Of a DNA stretch of 64,000 nucleotides, positions 1 to 10,874 are shown one piece after another; the stretch's first letter is position 1, and every line of letters begins with the position of its first letter. This stretch comes from Phytohabitans houttuyneae. GTDB lineage: Bacteria; Actinomycetota; Actinomycetes; Mycobacteriales; Micromonosporaceae. Under the pieces are notes generated by a model that was given only the letters and a program-made list of their open reading frames with translations, was not told the DNA's origin and did not search any database. The translations under genes and the position numbers were made by a program. The stretch is from the NCBI RefSeq assembly GCF_011764425.1, contig NZ_BLPF01000002.1:1736997-1800996 (forward strand), read 5' to 3'.

Positions 1-2052
1 GTGGACAAGGAGGTGCGCGGCCAGGGGGTGGCCAGCTTCAGCCAGTGCGTCCGGTACGCGCACGGGCTGGGCCTGATCGGCGACGGCGTGGCCGGTTTCG
101 TCTCCCGCAACGCGCGCAAGCTCGACGACGCCGTCGACCTGGCCGGCGACCTGCGCTTCGAGTACTTCGGGCTGCGCACCGTCGCCGACCGCTACCTGCT
201 GCGCCACCCGCAGACCCGCCTTGTCGTGGAGACGCCGCAGTACTGGCTGCTGCGGGTGGCCTGCGGCCTGTCGCGGACGCCGGCCGAGGCGATCGGCTTC
301 TACCGGCTGATGTCGAGCCTGGCGTACCTGCCGAGCTCGCCGACCCTCTTCAACTCCGGCACCCGGCACACCCAGATGTCCTCGTGCTTCCTGGTGGACT
401 CGCCGCGCGACGAGCTGGACTCGATCTACGAGCGGTACCACCAGGTGGCGCGGCTGTCGAAGTTTTCCGGCGGCATCGGGATCTCCTGGAGCCGCATCCG
501 CGGGCGCGGCGCGCTCATCCGCGGCACCAACGGCAGGTCGAACGGGATCGTGCCGTTCCTCAAGACGCTCGACGCCGGCGTGGCAGCGGTCAACCAGGGC
601 GGCCGGCGCAAGGGCGCGGCGTGCGTGTACCTGGAGCCGTGGCACCCGGACATCGAGGAGTTTCTGGAGCTGCGGGACAACACCGGCGAGGAGGCGCGGC
701 GCACCCACAACCTGAACCTCGCCAACTGGATACCGGACGAGTTCATGCGCCGGGTCGAGGCGGACGGCGAGTGGTCGCTGGTCGACCCGTCGGACGCGCC
801 GGAGCTGCCGGACCTGTGGGGTGAGGAGTTCGACGAGGCGTACCGGGCCGCGGAGAAGAAGGCCGTCAAGACGGTCAAGGCGCGCGACCTGTACGGGCGG
901 ATGATGCGCACGCTCGCGCAGACCGGCAACGGCTGGATGACGTTCAAGGACCCGTCGAACCGGCTGTCCAACCAGACCGGCGAGCCGGGCAACACCATCC
1001 ACCTGTCGAACCTGTGCACCGAGATCCTCGAGGTCAACAGCGACGACGAGACCGCGGTCTGCAACCTCGGCTCGATCAACCTCGGTGCGCACGTCACGGC
1101 CGACGGCGTCGACTGGGAGAAGCTGCGCGCGACCGTCGCCACCGCGGTCGTCTTCCTCGACCGGGTGATCGACCTCAACTACTACCCGAGCGCGCAGGCC
1201 GCCGCGTCGAACCCGCGGTGGCGTCCGGTCGGGCTCGGCCTGATGGGGTTGCAGGACGCGTTCTTCACGCTGCGCCTGCCGTTCGACTCGGCGCCGGCGC
1301 GGGAGCTGTCCACGCGGGTACAGGAGGAGATCTTCCTGACCGCGCTGGAGACCTCGGCCGGGCTCGCCGAGGAGCACGGGCCGCACCCGGCGTACCCGCA
1401 GACCCGCGCGGCCGGCGGCGCGCTGCACCCGGACCTGTGGGGCGTGGAGCCGACCCAGACGGAGCGCTGGGCGGCCCTGCGGGAGCGGGTCGCCGCGCAC
1501 GGCCTGCGCAACTCGCTGCTGGTGGCGATCGCGCCGACGGCGACGATCGCGTCGATCGCCGGCTGCTACGAGTGCATCGAGCCGCAGGTGTCCAACCTCT
1601 TCAAACGCGAGACGATGTCGGGCGAGTTCCTTCAGATCAACACCTATCTGGTACGGGAGCTGAAGGCCCGCGGCCTGTGGACCGCACCGATCCGGGAGCA
1701 GATCAAGCGGGCCGAGGGTTCCGTGCAGGGCATCGCCGACCTGCCGCAGGACGTGCGCGACCTGTTCCGCACCGCGTGGGAGCTGCCGCAGCGGGCCCTG
1801 ATCGACCTGGCCTCGGCCCGGGCGCCGTACGTGGACCAGTCCCAGTCGCTGAACCTGTTCATGAGCGCGCCGACGATCGGCAAGCTCTCCTCGATGTACC
1901 TGCACGCCTGGAAATCCGGCCTGAAGACCACCTACTACCTGCGGTCGCGGCCGGCGACCCGGATCCAGCAGGCGACCGTGGCGGTCACCCTCCCGACCGA
2001 GGCCGTGGCCTGCTCCCTGGAAAACCCCGAGACCTGCGAGGCGTGTCAGTGA
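1..2052 (+). CDS. nrdA: Ribonucleoside-diphosphate reductase, large (alpha) subunit, 5' end cut by window
   Basis: Catalytic subunit of class I ribonucleotide reductase, which reduces ribonucleoside diphosphates to deoxyribonucleotides. The 683 visible residues carry the active-site set: a Cys in SSCFLVD (about 129), the NLCTEI motif giving Asn337/Cys339/Glu341, the partner Cys in AVCNLGSINL (about 354), the tyrosine pair in TTYYLRSR (about 645-646) for radical transfer, and a C-terminal cysteine tail ending CEACQ for re-reduction. The reading frame is open from base 1. Class I alpha subunits usually have an N-terminal ATP-cone of roughly 90 residues, which is absent here, so the true start probably lies outside the window and the GTG at base 1 is not trusted. 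The stop overlaps the nrdB start by 3 bases. Confidence 0.95.
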   Translation: MDKEVRGQGVASFSQCVRYAHGLGLIGDGVAGFVSRNARKLDDAVDLAGDLRFEYFGLRTVADRYLLRHPQTRLVVETPQYWLLRVACGLSRTPAEAIGFYRLMSSLAYLPSSPTLFNSGTRHTQMSSCFLVDSPRDELDSIYERYHQVARLSKFSGGIGISWSRIRGRGALIRGTNGRSNGIVPFLKTLDAGVAAVNQGGRRKGAACVYLEPWHPDIEEFLELRDNTGEEARRTHNLNLANWIPDEFMRRVEADGEWSLVDPSDAPELPDLWGEEFDEAYRAAEKKAVKTVKARDLYGRMMRTLAQTGNGWMTFKDPSNRLSNQTGEPGNTIHLSNLCTEILEVNSDDETAVCNLGSINLGAHVTADGVDWEKLRATVATAVVFLDRVIDLNYYPSAQAAASNPRWRPVGLGLMGLQDAFFTLRLPFDSAPARELSTRVQEEIFLTALETSAGLAEEHGPHPAYPQTRAAGGALHPDLWGVEPTQTERWAALRERVAAHGLRNSLLVAIAPTATIASIAGCYECIEPQVSNLFKRETMSGEFLQINTYLVRELKARGLWTAPIREQIKRAEGSVQGIADLPQDVRDLFRTAWELPQRALIDLASARAPYVDQSQSLNLFMSAPTIGKLSSMYLHAWKSGLKTTYYLRSRPATRIQQATVAVTLPTEAVACSLENPETCEACQ

Positions 2053-3047
2053 GCTTGCTCGATCCCGGCATGGACCTGACCCTGCGGCCGATGCGTTACC
2101 CCGAGTTCTTCGACCGCTTCAAGGACGCCATCAAGAACACCTGGACGGTGGAGGAGGTCGACCTGCACTCCGACCTCGCCGACCTGGCCCGGCTCTCGCC
2201 GGCCGAGCAGCACCTGGTCAGCCGCCTTGTCGCGTTCTTCGCCACCGGCGACACCATCGTCGCCAACAACCTTGTGCTCAACCTCTACCAGCACGTCAAC
2301 TCGCCGGAGGGGCGGCTCTACCTGTCGCGGCAGCTGTTCGAGGAGGCCGTGCACGTCCAGTTCTACCTGAACCTGCTGGACACGTACGTGCCCGACGAGC
2401 AGCAGCGCTTCGAGGCGTTCGCCGCCGTGGAAAACATCCCGTCGATCGCGCGCAAGGCCGAGTTCTGCTTCAAGTGGATCGACTCGGTCTTCGCGCTGCG
2501 TCGACTGTCCACACGGGAGGATCGGCGGGCGTTCCTGCTCAACCTGATCTGCTTCGCCGCCTGCATCGAAGGGCTGTTCTTCTACGGCGCGTTCGCGTAC
2601 GTGTACTTCCTGCGCTCGCGCGGGCTGCTGCACGGCCTCGCCTCCGGCACCAACTGGGTCTTCCGCGACGAGTCGATGCACATGGCGTTCGCGTTCGACG
2701 TGGTGGAGACGGTGCGCCGCGAGGAGCCTGACCTGTTCGACGCCGAGATGGAACGCCAGGTCACCGAGATGCTGGCCGAGGCGGTCGAGTGCGAGGTCCA
2801 GTTCGCCGAGGACCTGCTCGGCCAGGGTGTGTCCGGCATGGCCCTGTCCGACATGCGCGAGTACCTGCAGCACGTCGCCGACCGCCGGCTCGCCGTGCTC
2901 GGCATCGCGCCGATGTACCAGAGCAAGAACCCGTTCGCGTTCATGGAGCTGCAGGACGTGCAGGAGCTGTCCAACTTCTTCGAGCGGCGGGTCTCGGCGT
3001 ACCAGGTCGGTGTCTCCGGCACGGTCAGCTTCGACGACGACTTCTGA
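2049..3047 (+). CDS. nrdB: Ribonucleoside-diphosphate reductase, small (beta) subunit
   Basis: Radical-generating di-metal subunit partnering the upstream alpha subunit. Metal ligands are visible as Asp68 (ATGDTI), Glu99 and His102 (EEAVH), Glu174 (CIEG), Glu208 and His211 (RDESMH). Tyr106 sits four residues after His102, where the radical tyrosine of class Ia/Ib enzymes lies, so this is a tyrosyl-radical type rather than the Phe-bearing class Ic type. Length 332 residues is normal. GTG at 2049 is chosen because it overlaps the nrdA stop (GTGA), which implies translational coupling. An in-frame GTG at 2043 is an alternative. No nrdI or nrdR lies immediately downstream; the next gene is convergent. 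Confidence 0.96.
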   Translation: MSLLDPGMDLTLRPMRYPEFFDRFKDAIKNTWTVEEVDLHSDLADLARLSPAEQHLVSRLVAFFATGDTIVANNLVLNLYQHVNSPEGRLYLSRQLFEEAVHVQFYLNLLDTYVPDEQQRFEAFAAVENIPSIARKAEFCFKWIDSVFALRRLSTREDRRAFLLNLICFAACIEGLFFYGAFAYVYFLRSRGLLHGLASGTNWVFRDESMHMAFAFDVVETVRREEPDLFDAEMERQVTEMLAEAVECEVQFAEDLLGQGVSGMALSDMREYLQHVADRRLAVLGIAPMYQSKNPFAFMELQDVQELSNFFERRVSAYQVGVSGTVSFDDDF

Positions 3048-3051
3048 CCGG

Positions 3052-4085
3052 TCAGCTCCGGCCGCTGTCCCGGGCGACGCCCTCGCCCGGGACGGCGGTG
3101 ACGCCGGTGAAGGCGGCGAGGATGCGATCCGCGGCCTGCGCGGGCGTGAGGCTGCCGTCCAGTACCTGGCGCTCGGCCTGCGGGGCGACCGCGGTGACCG
3201 CCGGATCGGACCGCAGCCGGTCCACGAGGTTGCGGCGCACGGTGGCCCACACCCAGCCGATCTGCTGGCGGCTGCGGCGCTGCTCCAGCTCGCCCGAGGC
3301 GGCCAGCGTGTCGTGGTGCCGCAGCAGGTGCCGCCACACGTCGTCAAGGCCGGTGCCCTCGATCGCGCTGCAGGTGACGACCGGCGGCTGCCACGAGCCG
3401 TCGGGTCCGCGCAGCAGCCGTAGGGCGCCGGCCAGCTCCCGGGCGGCGCGGCGGGCGTCGGCGGCGTGCGGGCCGTCGGCCTTGTTCACCGCGATCACGT
3501 CGGCGATCTCCAGCACGCCCTTCTTGATGCCCTGCAGCTGGTCGCCGGTCCGGGCCAGGGCGAGCAGCAGGAACGTGTCGACCATCTCGGCGACCGTGAT
3601 CTCCGACTGGCCGACACCGACGGTCTCCACGATCACGACGTCGTAGCCGGCCGCTTCGACGACCGCGATGGCCTCGCGGGTGGCGTTGGCGACGCCGCCG
3701 AGGGTGCCGGCGGTCGGCGACGGGCGGACGAACGCGTGCGGGTCGGTGGCCAGGCGGGACATCCGGGTCTTGTCGCCCAGGATGCTGCCGCCGGTACGGG
3801 TGGAGGACGGGTCGACCGCGAGGACGGCGACCCGGTGCCCGGCGGCCGTGAGCATGCTGCCGAGCGCGTCGATGAAGGTCGACTTGCCCACGCCCGGTAC
3901 CCCGGTGACGCCGACGCGCCGGGTGCCGGCCGGCGCCGGGCCGAGCGCGACGAGCAGCCGCTGGGCCAGCGCGCGATGGTCCGGCCGGGTCGACTCGACA
4001 AGCGTTATCGCGCGACCGAGGAAGGCCCGCGAGCCCGACCGCACCCCGGCCGCGTACTCCTCGACATCGACAGCCCGTCCCGGGC

Positions 4086-4089
<4 letters not shown>
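3052..4089 (-). CDS. meaB: Methylmalonyl-CoA mutase-associated GTPase MeaB (ArgK family)
   Basis: P-loop G-protein chaperone that loads and protects the adenosylcobalamin cofactor of methylmalonyl-CoA mutase. The 345 residues show a Walker A loop GVPGVGKST (63-71), the family signature [18 protein letters not shown] that couples nucleotide state to the mutase, and the guanine-specificity motif NKADG. Its ATG overlaps the mutB stop by 4 bases (ATGA), so it is the last cistron of mutA-mutB-meaB and should be made in step with the mutase. It converges with nrdB, with only 4 bases between the two stop codons and no obvious hairpin between them. Family assignment is firm; the chaperone role comes from characterised homologues. 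Confidence 0.95.
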
Positions 4090-6295
<2,206 letters not shown>

Positions 6296-6299
<4 letters not shown>

Positions 6300-8128
6300 G
6301 GCACCCCCAGCTCGCGCAGCGTGGTCTCCAGCACGTCGACGGCGTCGCAACCGCTGTACAGGTAGCCGTCCACCGCCTCGTACCCGCCGGGCTTGCCGGC
6401 CAGCCAGATCCGGCGGGCACCGGCGGCGGCCAGCGCCCTCGCGGCCGGTGTGGCGGCGTCCGTGTAGGTCCGGTCGGACGAGCAGAGGCAGGCGACCGGC
6501 GCGCCGCTGGCGGCGAACTCCTCGACGGCGCCGGTCACGGCGGCGATGCCGCCGGCGGCGAAGAGGTTTGCGGCGAACGTGGCCCGCGCGGTGTGCGCCG
6601 GCGGCGGCCCGAGCGTCGCCAGGAACACCACCGGCCGGCTGCCGGTCGCCGCCGCGTGCGCGTCGCCGCGGTCGCGCAGCCGCTCGAACGCCTCCGCGTA
6701 GTGGTGCCGCGGCAGCCCACCCGCCGGCGGGGTGGCCACCTCGGCCGGCTGCCGGGGCAGGCGCTCGTCCACCTGGGGAAACTCGCTGACGCCGGTGATC
6801 GGGTCGCGGCGGTGCGCGATGCTCGCGGCGCGCCGCTGCCAGGTCTCGGCGAGCCGGTCGGCGACAAGGCCGCTGCCGAGCGCCGCGGCCATCCCGCCGG
6901 CCCGCTCGATCTCGGTGAACCAGTCCCACGCCGCCCGCGCGGTCTCCTCGGTCAGCCGCTCCACGTACCAGGAGCCGCCGGCCGGGTCGACGACCCGCCC
7001 GGCGTGCGCCTCGTCCAGCAGCAGCGCCTGGGTGTTGCGGGCGATCCGGCGGGAGAACCCGTCCGGCCCGCCCAGCCGCTCGTCGAACGGGCGCACCGTC
7101 ACCGCGTCCGCGCCGCCGACCCCCGCCGCGAAGCAGGCGAGGGTGGTGCGCAGCATGTTCACCCACGGGTCGCGGGCGGTCATCATCGCCGCCGAGGTGA
7201 CCGCGTGCTGCCGCTGTGCGCCCGCGTCCGGGACACCGCAGAGCTCGGCGACCCGGGACCAGATCCGGCGGGCGGCGCGCAGCTTCGCGATCGTGGCGAA
7301 CTGGTCGGCCGTCGCCGCGTACCGGAACTCCAGCTGGCCGAACGCGGCCGCGGCGTCGAGGCCCGCGCCGGTCAGCGCCCGCAGGTACGCCACACCGGCC
7401 GCCGCCGCGCAGCCCAGCTCCTGCGCGTCGCCGGCGCCCGCGTCGTGGTAGACGGTCGCGTCCACAGTGACCGCCCGCAGCCCCGGGTACCCCGTCGTCA
7501 GCCGGCCAGCCAGCGCGGCGACCGCGGGCAGCGGCGGCCCCTCCAGGCCGGTGCGCGCCCGCCAGCCCAGCGGGTCCAGGCCCAGGCCGCCGCTCAGGTC
7601 CGCGGCGGCGACGCCGGTCGAGGCGGCGAATCCGAGCCAGGCCTCCGCGGCCTCCAGCGCCGCGCCGCCAGCGTCCAGCACGACGCCGGCAAGATCCAGA
7701 TAAACGCCATCGAGTACGTCCGGCAGCGCGCCGGCGGCGAGCCCGTCCTCGCCGAGCGCCAGCCACAGCGAGGTGGCGCCGTTTTCAAGGTCGGCGTGGA
7801 TGGCCTCGTTCGCCAGCTTGGGGTCGGCCTCGTCGTGCCGCTGCCGCACGTCCCAGCCGCTCACGACCGCACCGGCGGCGCGCCCGCCCCGCGTGAACGG
7901 GAACAAACCGGGCAGACCGGCGGCGGGTGCGGTGTCGGCACGGGTGTAGAGCGGCGCGGAGCGCACCCCGTCGTGGCTGCTCGTCGCGAGCAGCGCGTCG
8001 ACCGCCTCCAGCCCGGCGTCCTCGCCCGCGGCTCCGGTCTTGCGCAGCACCCCCAGCGCCGCCCGCTGCCACTGCTCGGCGGTGGCCGCCGGAAAGTCCG
8101 CGGCGAGCGGGAACCCGGTGGACGACAT
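6296..8128 (-). CDS. mutA: Methylmalonyl-CoA mutase, small subunit
   Basis: Non-catalytic partner in the heterodimeric mutase, 610 residues. It has the same two-domain plan as the large subunit, but the C-terminal B12-like domain lacks the DxHxxG cobalamin ligand: the corresponding stretch reads [12 protein letters not shown]. This is what is known of alpha-type subunits, which are structural. Start ATG at 8128. A TAGTAT box (8135-8140, minus strand) stands 6 bases before the ATG and no Shine-Dalgarno sequence fits, so the transcript is probably leaderless. It heads the mutA-mutB-meaB operon and is divergent from the pentapeptide-repeat gene at 8223. Confidence 0.94.
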
Positions 8129-8134
8129 GAACGG

Positions 8135-8140
8135 ATACTA
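8135..8140 (-). promoter_or_regulatory. -10 box for mutA, probably leaderless
   Basis: TAGTAT on the minus strand, separated by 6 bases from the mutA ATG. Actinobacterial leaderless genes typically show TANNNT at this distance, so transcription would begin at or next to the start codon. No convincing -35 element is seen. Confidence 0.55.
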
Positions 8141-8209
8141 AGCAGACAACTCTGAACTCCCGCTTAATTGTGACCACATCCACGGACCGGCGCGGTGGAC
8201 CGACTTTTC

Positions 8210-8215
8210 TAGGCT
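8210..8215 (+). promoter_or_regulatory. -10 box for the pentapeptide-repeat gene, probably leaderless
   Basis: TAGGCT followed by 7 bases and the GTG at 8223, with no ribosome-binding site between. This is the same layout as several other genes in the window. Confidence 0.5.
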
Positions 8216-8222
8216 GCGCGGC

Positions 8223-9656
8223 GTGGATGAGACGTTGACGGCGTACCAGGCGGCGGCCGACCGCCTCGCGGACGCCGCACCGGGAGCGCGGCAGGCGGCG
8301 GTTGACGACCTTGTCGCGCTGGGCGAGGCCGACCCCGAGCTGCGGCAGCCGGTCACGGACACGATCTGCGCGTGGCTGTGCACGGACGCGGCGGAAGACG
8401 CCGAGCGCCGCGCGGCCCTGCGGTCGCTCGCCGACCGGCTGCGCCCCGGCGACACGCCCGCGTGGGACGGCATCGGCGTCGACCTGTCCGGGGCGAGGCT
8501 CGTCGACGCCGACTTCAGCGGCTGCCGGCTCGACGGCGCCGCCTTCGCCGACACGCGCTTCCACGGCGCGACGGCCTTCGACGGCGCCACGTTCGACGGC
8601 GACGCCGCGTTCCAGCGGGCGGTCTTCGACGGTGACGCCGGCTTCACGGGCGCGCGGTTCGAGGGCGACGCCGAGCTGGGCCGGACCCGGTTTCGCGGGC
8701 GGGCGGACTTCACCGGCGTGGTCTTCGCCGGCATGGCCTGGTTCGGCCGGGGCACCGACACGTGGTGGGAGGACGACGAGGCGTGGGAGACGGTCGAGGA
8801 CATCGACCCGGCGCCGTGGGACGAGCTGAACGAGGACGACCCGGACTGGCCCGTCGCGGTGCTCATCGAGGACTACCAGGACTGGGAGGAGGGCGGCGAC
8901 GGTGCGCGCTTCGCCGGCGACGCCTCCTTCCGCGATGCGCGCTTCGACGGCCCGGCCTGGTTCTACAACGCCCGGTTCGGGGCGCGCGCCACGTTCGCGG
9001 GAGCGCGGTTCGCCGGTCGGGTAAACCTCGAACAGCCCGCGGTCGACCTCACCGGCGCGCACTGGATCGGCGACACCGAGGACGGCGAGTCGGTGTGGCC
9101 GCTGGGCTGGACCGTGCGACCGGCCGCCGGCGGCGACGTGGTGCCGGACGAGTCGGTGGCGCCGTACACCCGGCAGCTGGCAAGCACCGACCCGGCCGTC
9201 CGCGCCGAGGGCCTGCAAGCCCTGGCCAGGCTCGGCGACGACCGGCCCGAGCTGCGGCAGCGGGTGGTCGACACGCTCTGCGCGTTCCTGCGGATCCCGG
9301 TCCCGTTCGACCTGCGCGCGCCGGGCCGCACCGCCGAGCAGTCCGCCCTGCTGCGGCTGCGGGACGAGGCGCAGCGGCTGCTCGCGTCGCGGCTGCGCCC
9401 GGGCCAGTGGCCGGACATGGACCTCTTCCTCTGCGGCGCCACCCTCGTCGATTTCGACCTGCGCGGCTGCGCCGCCGGCTACGCCGACTTCACCGGCGCC
9501 CAGTTTCACGGCACGACCCGCCTCGACGGCAGCCGCTTCGACCGCGCGGTGTTCACATTGGACGGTCCGGGCGGCCACGCCACCTTCCACGGCGACGTCA
9601 CGTTCGACGCCGAGCCACCCGACCACGTCGTCCTGCACGGGGTGCCTAGCCCTTGA
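8223..9656 (+). CDS. Pentapeptide-repeat protein with duplicated helical linker module
   Basis: 477 residues. Two pentapeptide blocks (A[D/N]LXX-like steps such as DLSGA, DFSGC, AFADT, TFDGD, RFEGD) lie at about 92-175 and 220-280, and a shorter block at about 395-460; these should fold as right-handed quadrilateral beta-helices. Each is introduced by a similar helical segment: DPELRQPVTDTICAWLC (about 38-54) and RPELRQRVVDTLCAFLR (about 338-354). An acidic Trp-rich insert (about 178-215) interrupts the first helix. Pentapeptide proteins include DNA mimics that protect gyrase (Qnr/MfpA), but nothing here identifies such a role. There is no signal peptide, so it is probably cytosolic. The stop lies 8 bases inside the 3' end of the convergent permease remnant. 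Confidence 0.85.
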   Translation: MDETLTAYQAAADRLADAAPGARQAAVDDLVALGEADPELRQPVTDTICAWLCTDAAEDAERRAALRSLADRLRPGDTPAWDGIGVDLSGARLVDADFSGCRLDGAAFADTRFHGATAFDGATFDGDAAFQRAVFDGDAGFTGARFEGDAELGRTRFRGRADFTGVVFAGMAWFGRGTDTWWEDDEAWETVEDIDPAPWDELNEDDPDWPVAVLIEDYQDWEEGGDGARFAGDASFRDARFDGPAWFYNARFGARATFAGARFAGRVNLEQPAVDLTGAHWIGDTEDGESVWPLGWTVRPAAGGDVVPDESVAPYTRQLASTDPAVRAEGLQALARLGDDRPELRQRVVDTLCAFLRIPVPFDLRAPGRTAEQSALLRLRDEAQRLLASRLRPGQWPDMDLFLCGATLVDFDLRGCAAGYADFTGAQFHGTTRLDGSRFDRAVFTLDGPGGHATFHGDVTFDAEPPDHVVLHGVPSP

Positions 9657-10197
9657 CGGCGCCCTGGGTGAAGCCGGCGATGAAGCGGTCCAGGAAGAGG
9701 TTGAAGACCAGGGCGATCGGCACGGCGACCAGCACCGTCGCGGCCTGCAGCGACTGCCAGAAGAAGACGTCGCCGCGGATCAGCTCGGTGGGGACGCCGG
9801 TGGAGATGACCTTCTGGTCGGTGGGGGAGACGAACGACAGCGCGTAGATGAACTCGCTCGCGGTCAGGGTGAACGCGAAGACCACGACCGCCACGATGCC
9901 GGGGAAGGTCAGCGGCACCACCGCGCGCCAGAAGGCGCCCAGCCGGCTGTAACCGTCGACCATCGCCTGCTCCTCGATGTCCCGCGGCACCGACTTGAGA
10001 AAGCCGATCAGCAGCCACACCGACACCGGGACCGTGATGGTCGGGTAGATCAGCACCAGCGACCAGGTCGAGTCCTGCAGGCCGATCGCCACCACGAGCC
10101 GGGACAGGGACAGGAAGAGCAGGCTGGGCGGGACGAGGTACACCAGGAAGATGGCCACGCCGAACCAGCCCGCCCACGGCCGGCCCCAGCCGCGCCC
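9646..10197 (-). pseudogene. Carbohydrate ABC transporter permease (MalG type), N-terminal part missing
   Basis: The reading frame encodes the C-terminal two-thirds of an inner-membrane sugar ABC permease: several membrane segments, the EAA loop EEQAMVDGYSRLGAFWRAVV that docks on the ATPase, and a family-typical end (FTQGAVKG). Full MalG-type permeases are about 270-300 residues; here homology starts near GRGWGRPWAG at about 10195 and everything before it is lost, so the first membrane spans are gone. A GTG at 10158 could start a 170-residue peptide, but it would not be a working permease. No cognate ATPase, second permease or binding protein is adjacent. The break coincides with the start of the fragment at 10200, which suggests a deletion joint. 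Confidence 0.8.
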
Positions 10198-10199
10198 CT

Positions 10200-10874
10200 G
10201 TGGCGGTGGTCGGCGAACGGCAGGTGGCTCGCGATCGGCCCGGGCTGGCCGACGCCGCCGAAGCGACCGGCGACCACTCGCTCAACCTGGTCGACCTGAC
10301 CACCGGACGGTCCACGTTGGAGCGTGACTTGGCGCCGTACACATTGGTGCGGGCCGTCCTCGACTCCGGGGAGATCCTGACCGTCGACCTCGGCGCGGAC
10401 GCCGGCGCTTCGCTCGACGGCGACGAGCCGCTGGGTGTGCCCGACCCGTCCAGCGCCGAACGGTCGCTCCCGCTCGCGGTCCGCGGTGCGCTCAGGCCCG
10501 GCGAGCGGCTCGACATGCTGCCCAACCAGGTGCTGGCGGACGGCTCCAGCGTGCTGGTGCGGACGTGGCTCCGAAAGACCGTGGACGACGTCGTCCACGA
10601 GGAGCCCGACGACATCCTGGGGCTGGACGGCGCGGCGGGTACGGTGTCGCGCCGGCTCGCGCTGCCCGACCCGGTCTTCGAGGTGGGAGGCGGCCCGTTC
10701 GACACCTGCGAGGTGGTCGCGAGCGCGCCGGAGGGCATCCTGGTGTGGCACCGGGGACTCGCCGGATCCGTCGAGCTGGAGCTGCTGGACCGGGAGACCG
10801 GGCGGCTGGCGGTGGTCACCCGACCCGCGGACGACCGCATCGATGACCTGCGCCCGCGCGGCTACGCCCCCTGA
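10200..10874 (+). CDS. Hypothetical protein, probably a C-terminal fragment
   Basis: 224 residues from a GTG at 10200, of unknown function. The frame begins exactly where the truncated permease ends, has no ribosome-binding site, and starts mid-domain by appearance: alternating short beta-strands with VDLTTGR, LDRETGRLAVVT and similar turns resemble blades of a beta-propeller. It ends DDLRPRGYAP and overlaps the stop of the convergent LCAT-like gene by 13 bases. I infer that the N-terminal part was lost in the same event that removed the permease start. It may still be translated from the GTG. No catalytic motif, signal peptide or membrane segment is visible. Confidence 0.5.
   Translation: MAVVGERQVARDRPGLADAAEATGDHSLNLVDLTTGRSTLERDLAPYTLVRAVLDSGEILTVDLGADAGASLDGDEPLGVPDPSSAERSLPLAVRGALRPGERLDMLPNQVLADGSSVLVRTWLRKTVDDVVHEEPDDILGLDGAAGTVSRRLALPDPVFEVGGGPFDTCEVVASAPEGILVWHRGLAGSVELELLDRETGRLAVVTRPADDRIDDLRPRGYAP

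Noticed and set aside
1014-2048. Long N-terminal extension to NrdB by an open frame
   Set aside because: The extension is an out-of-frame reading of nrdA; NrdB homology begins at the GTG at 2049.
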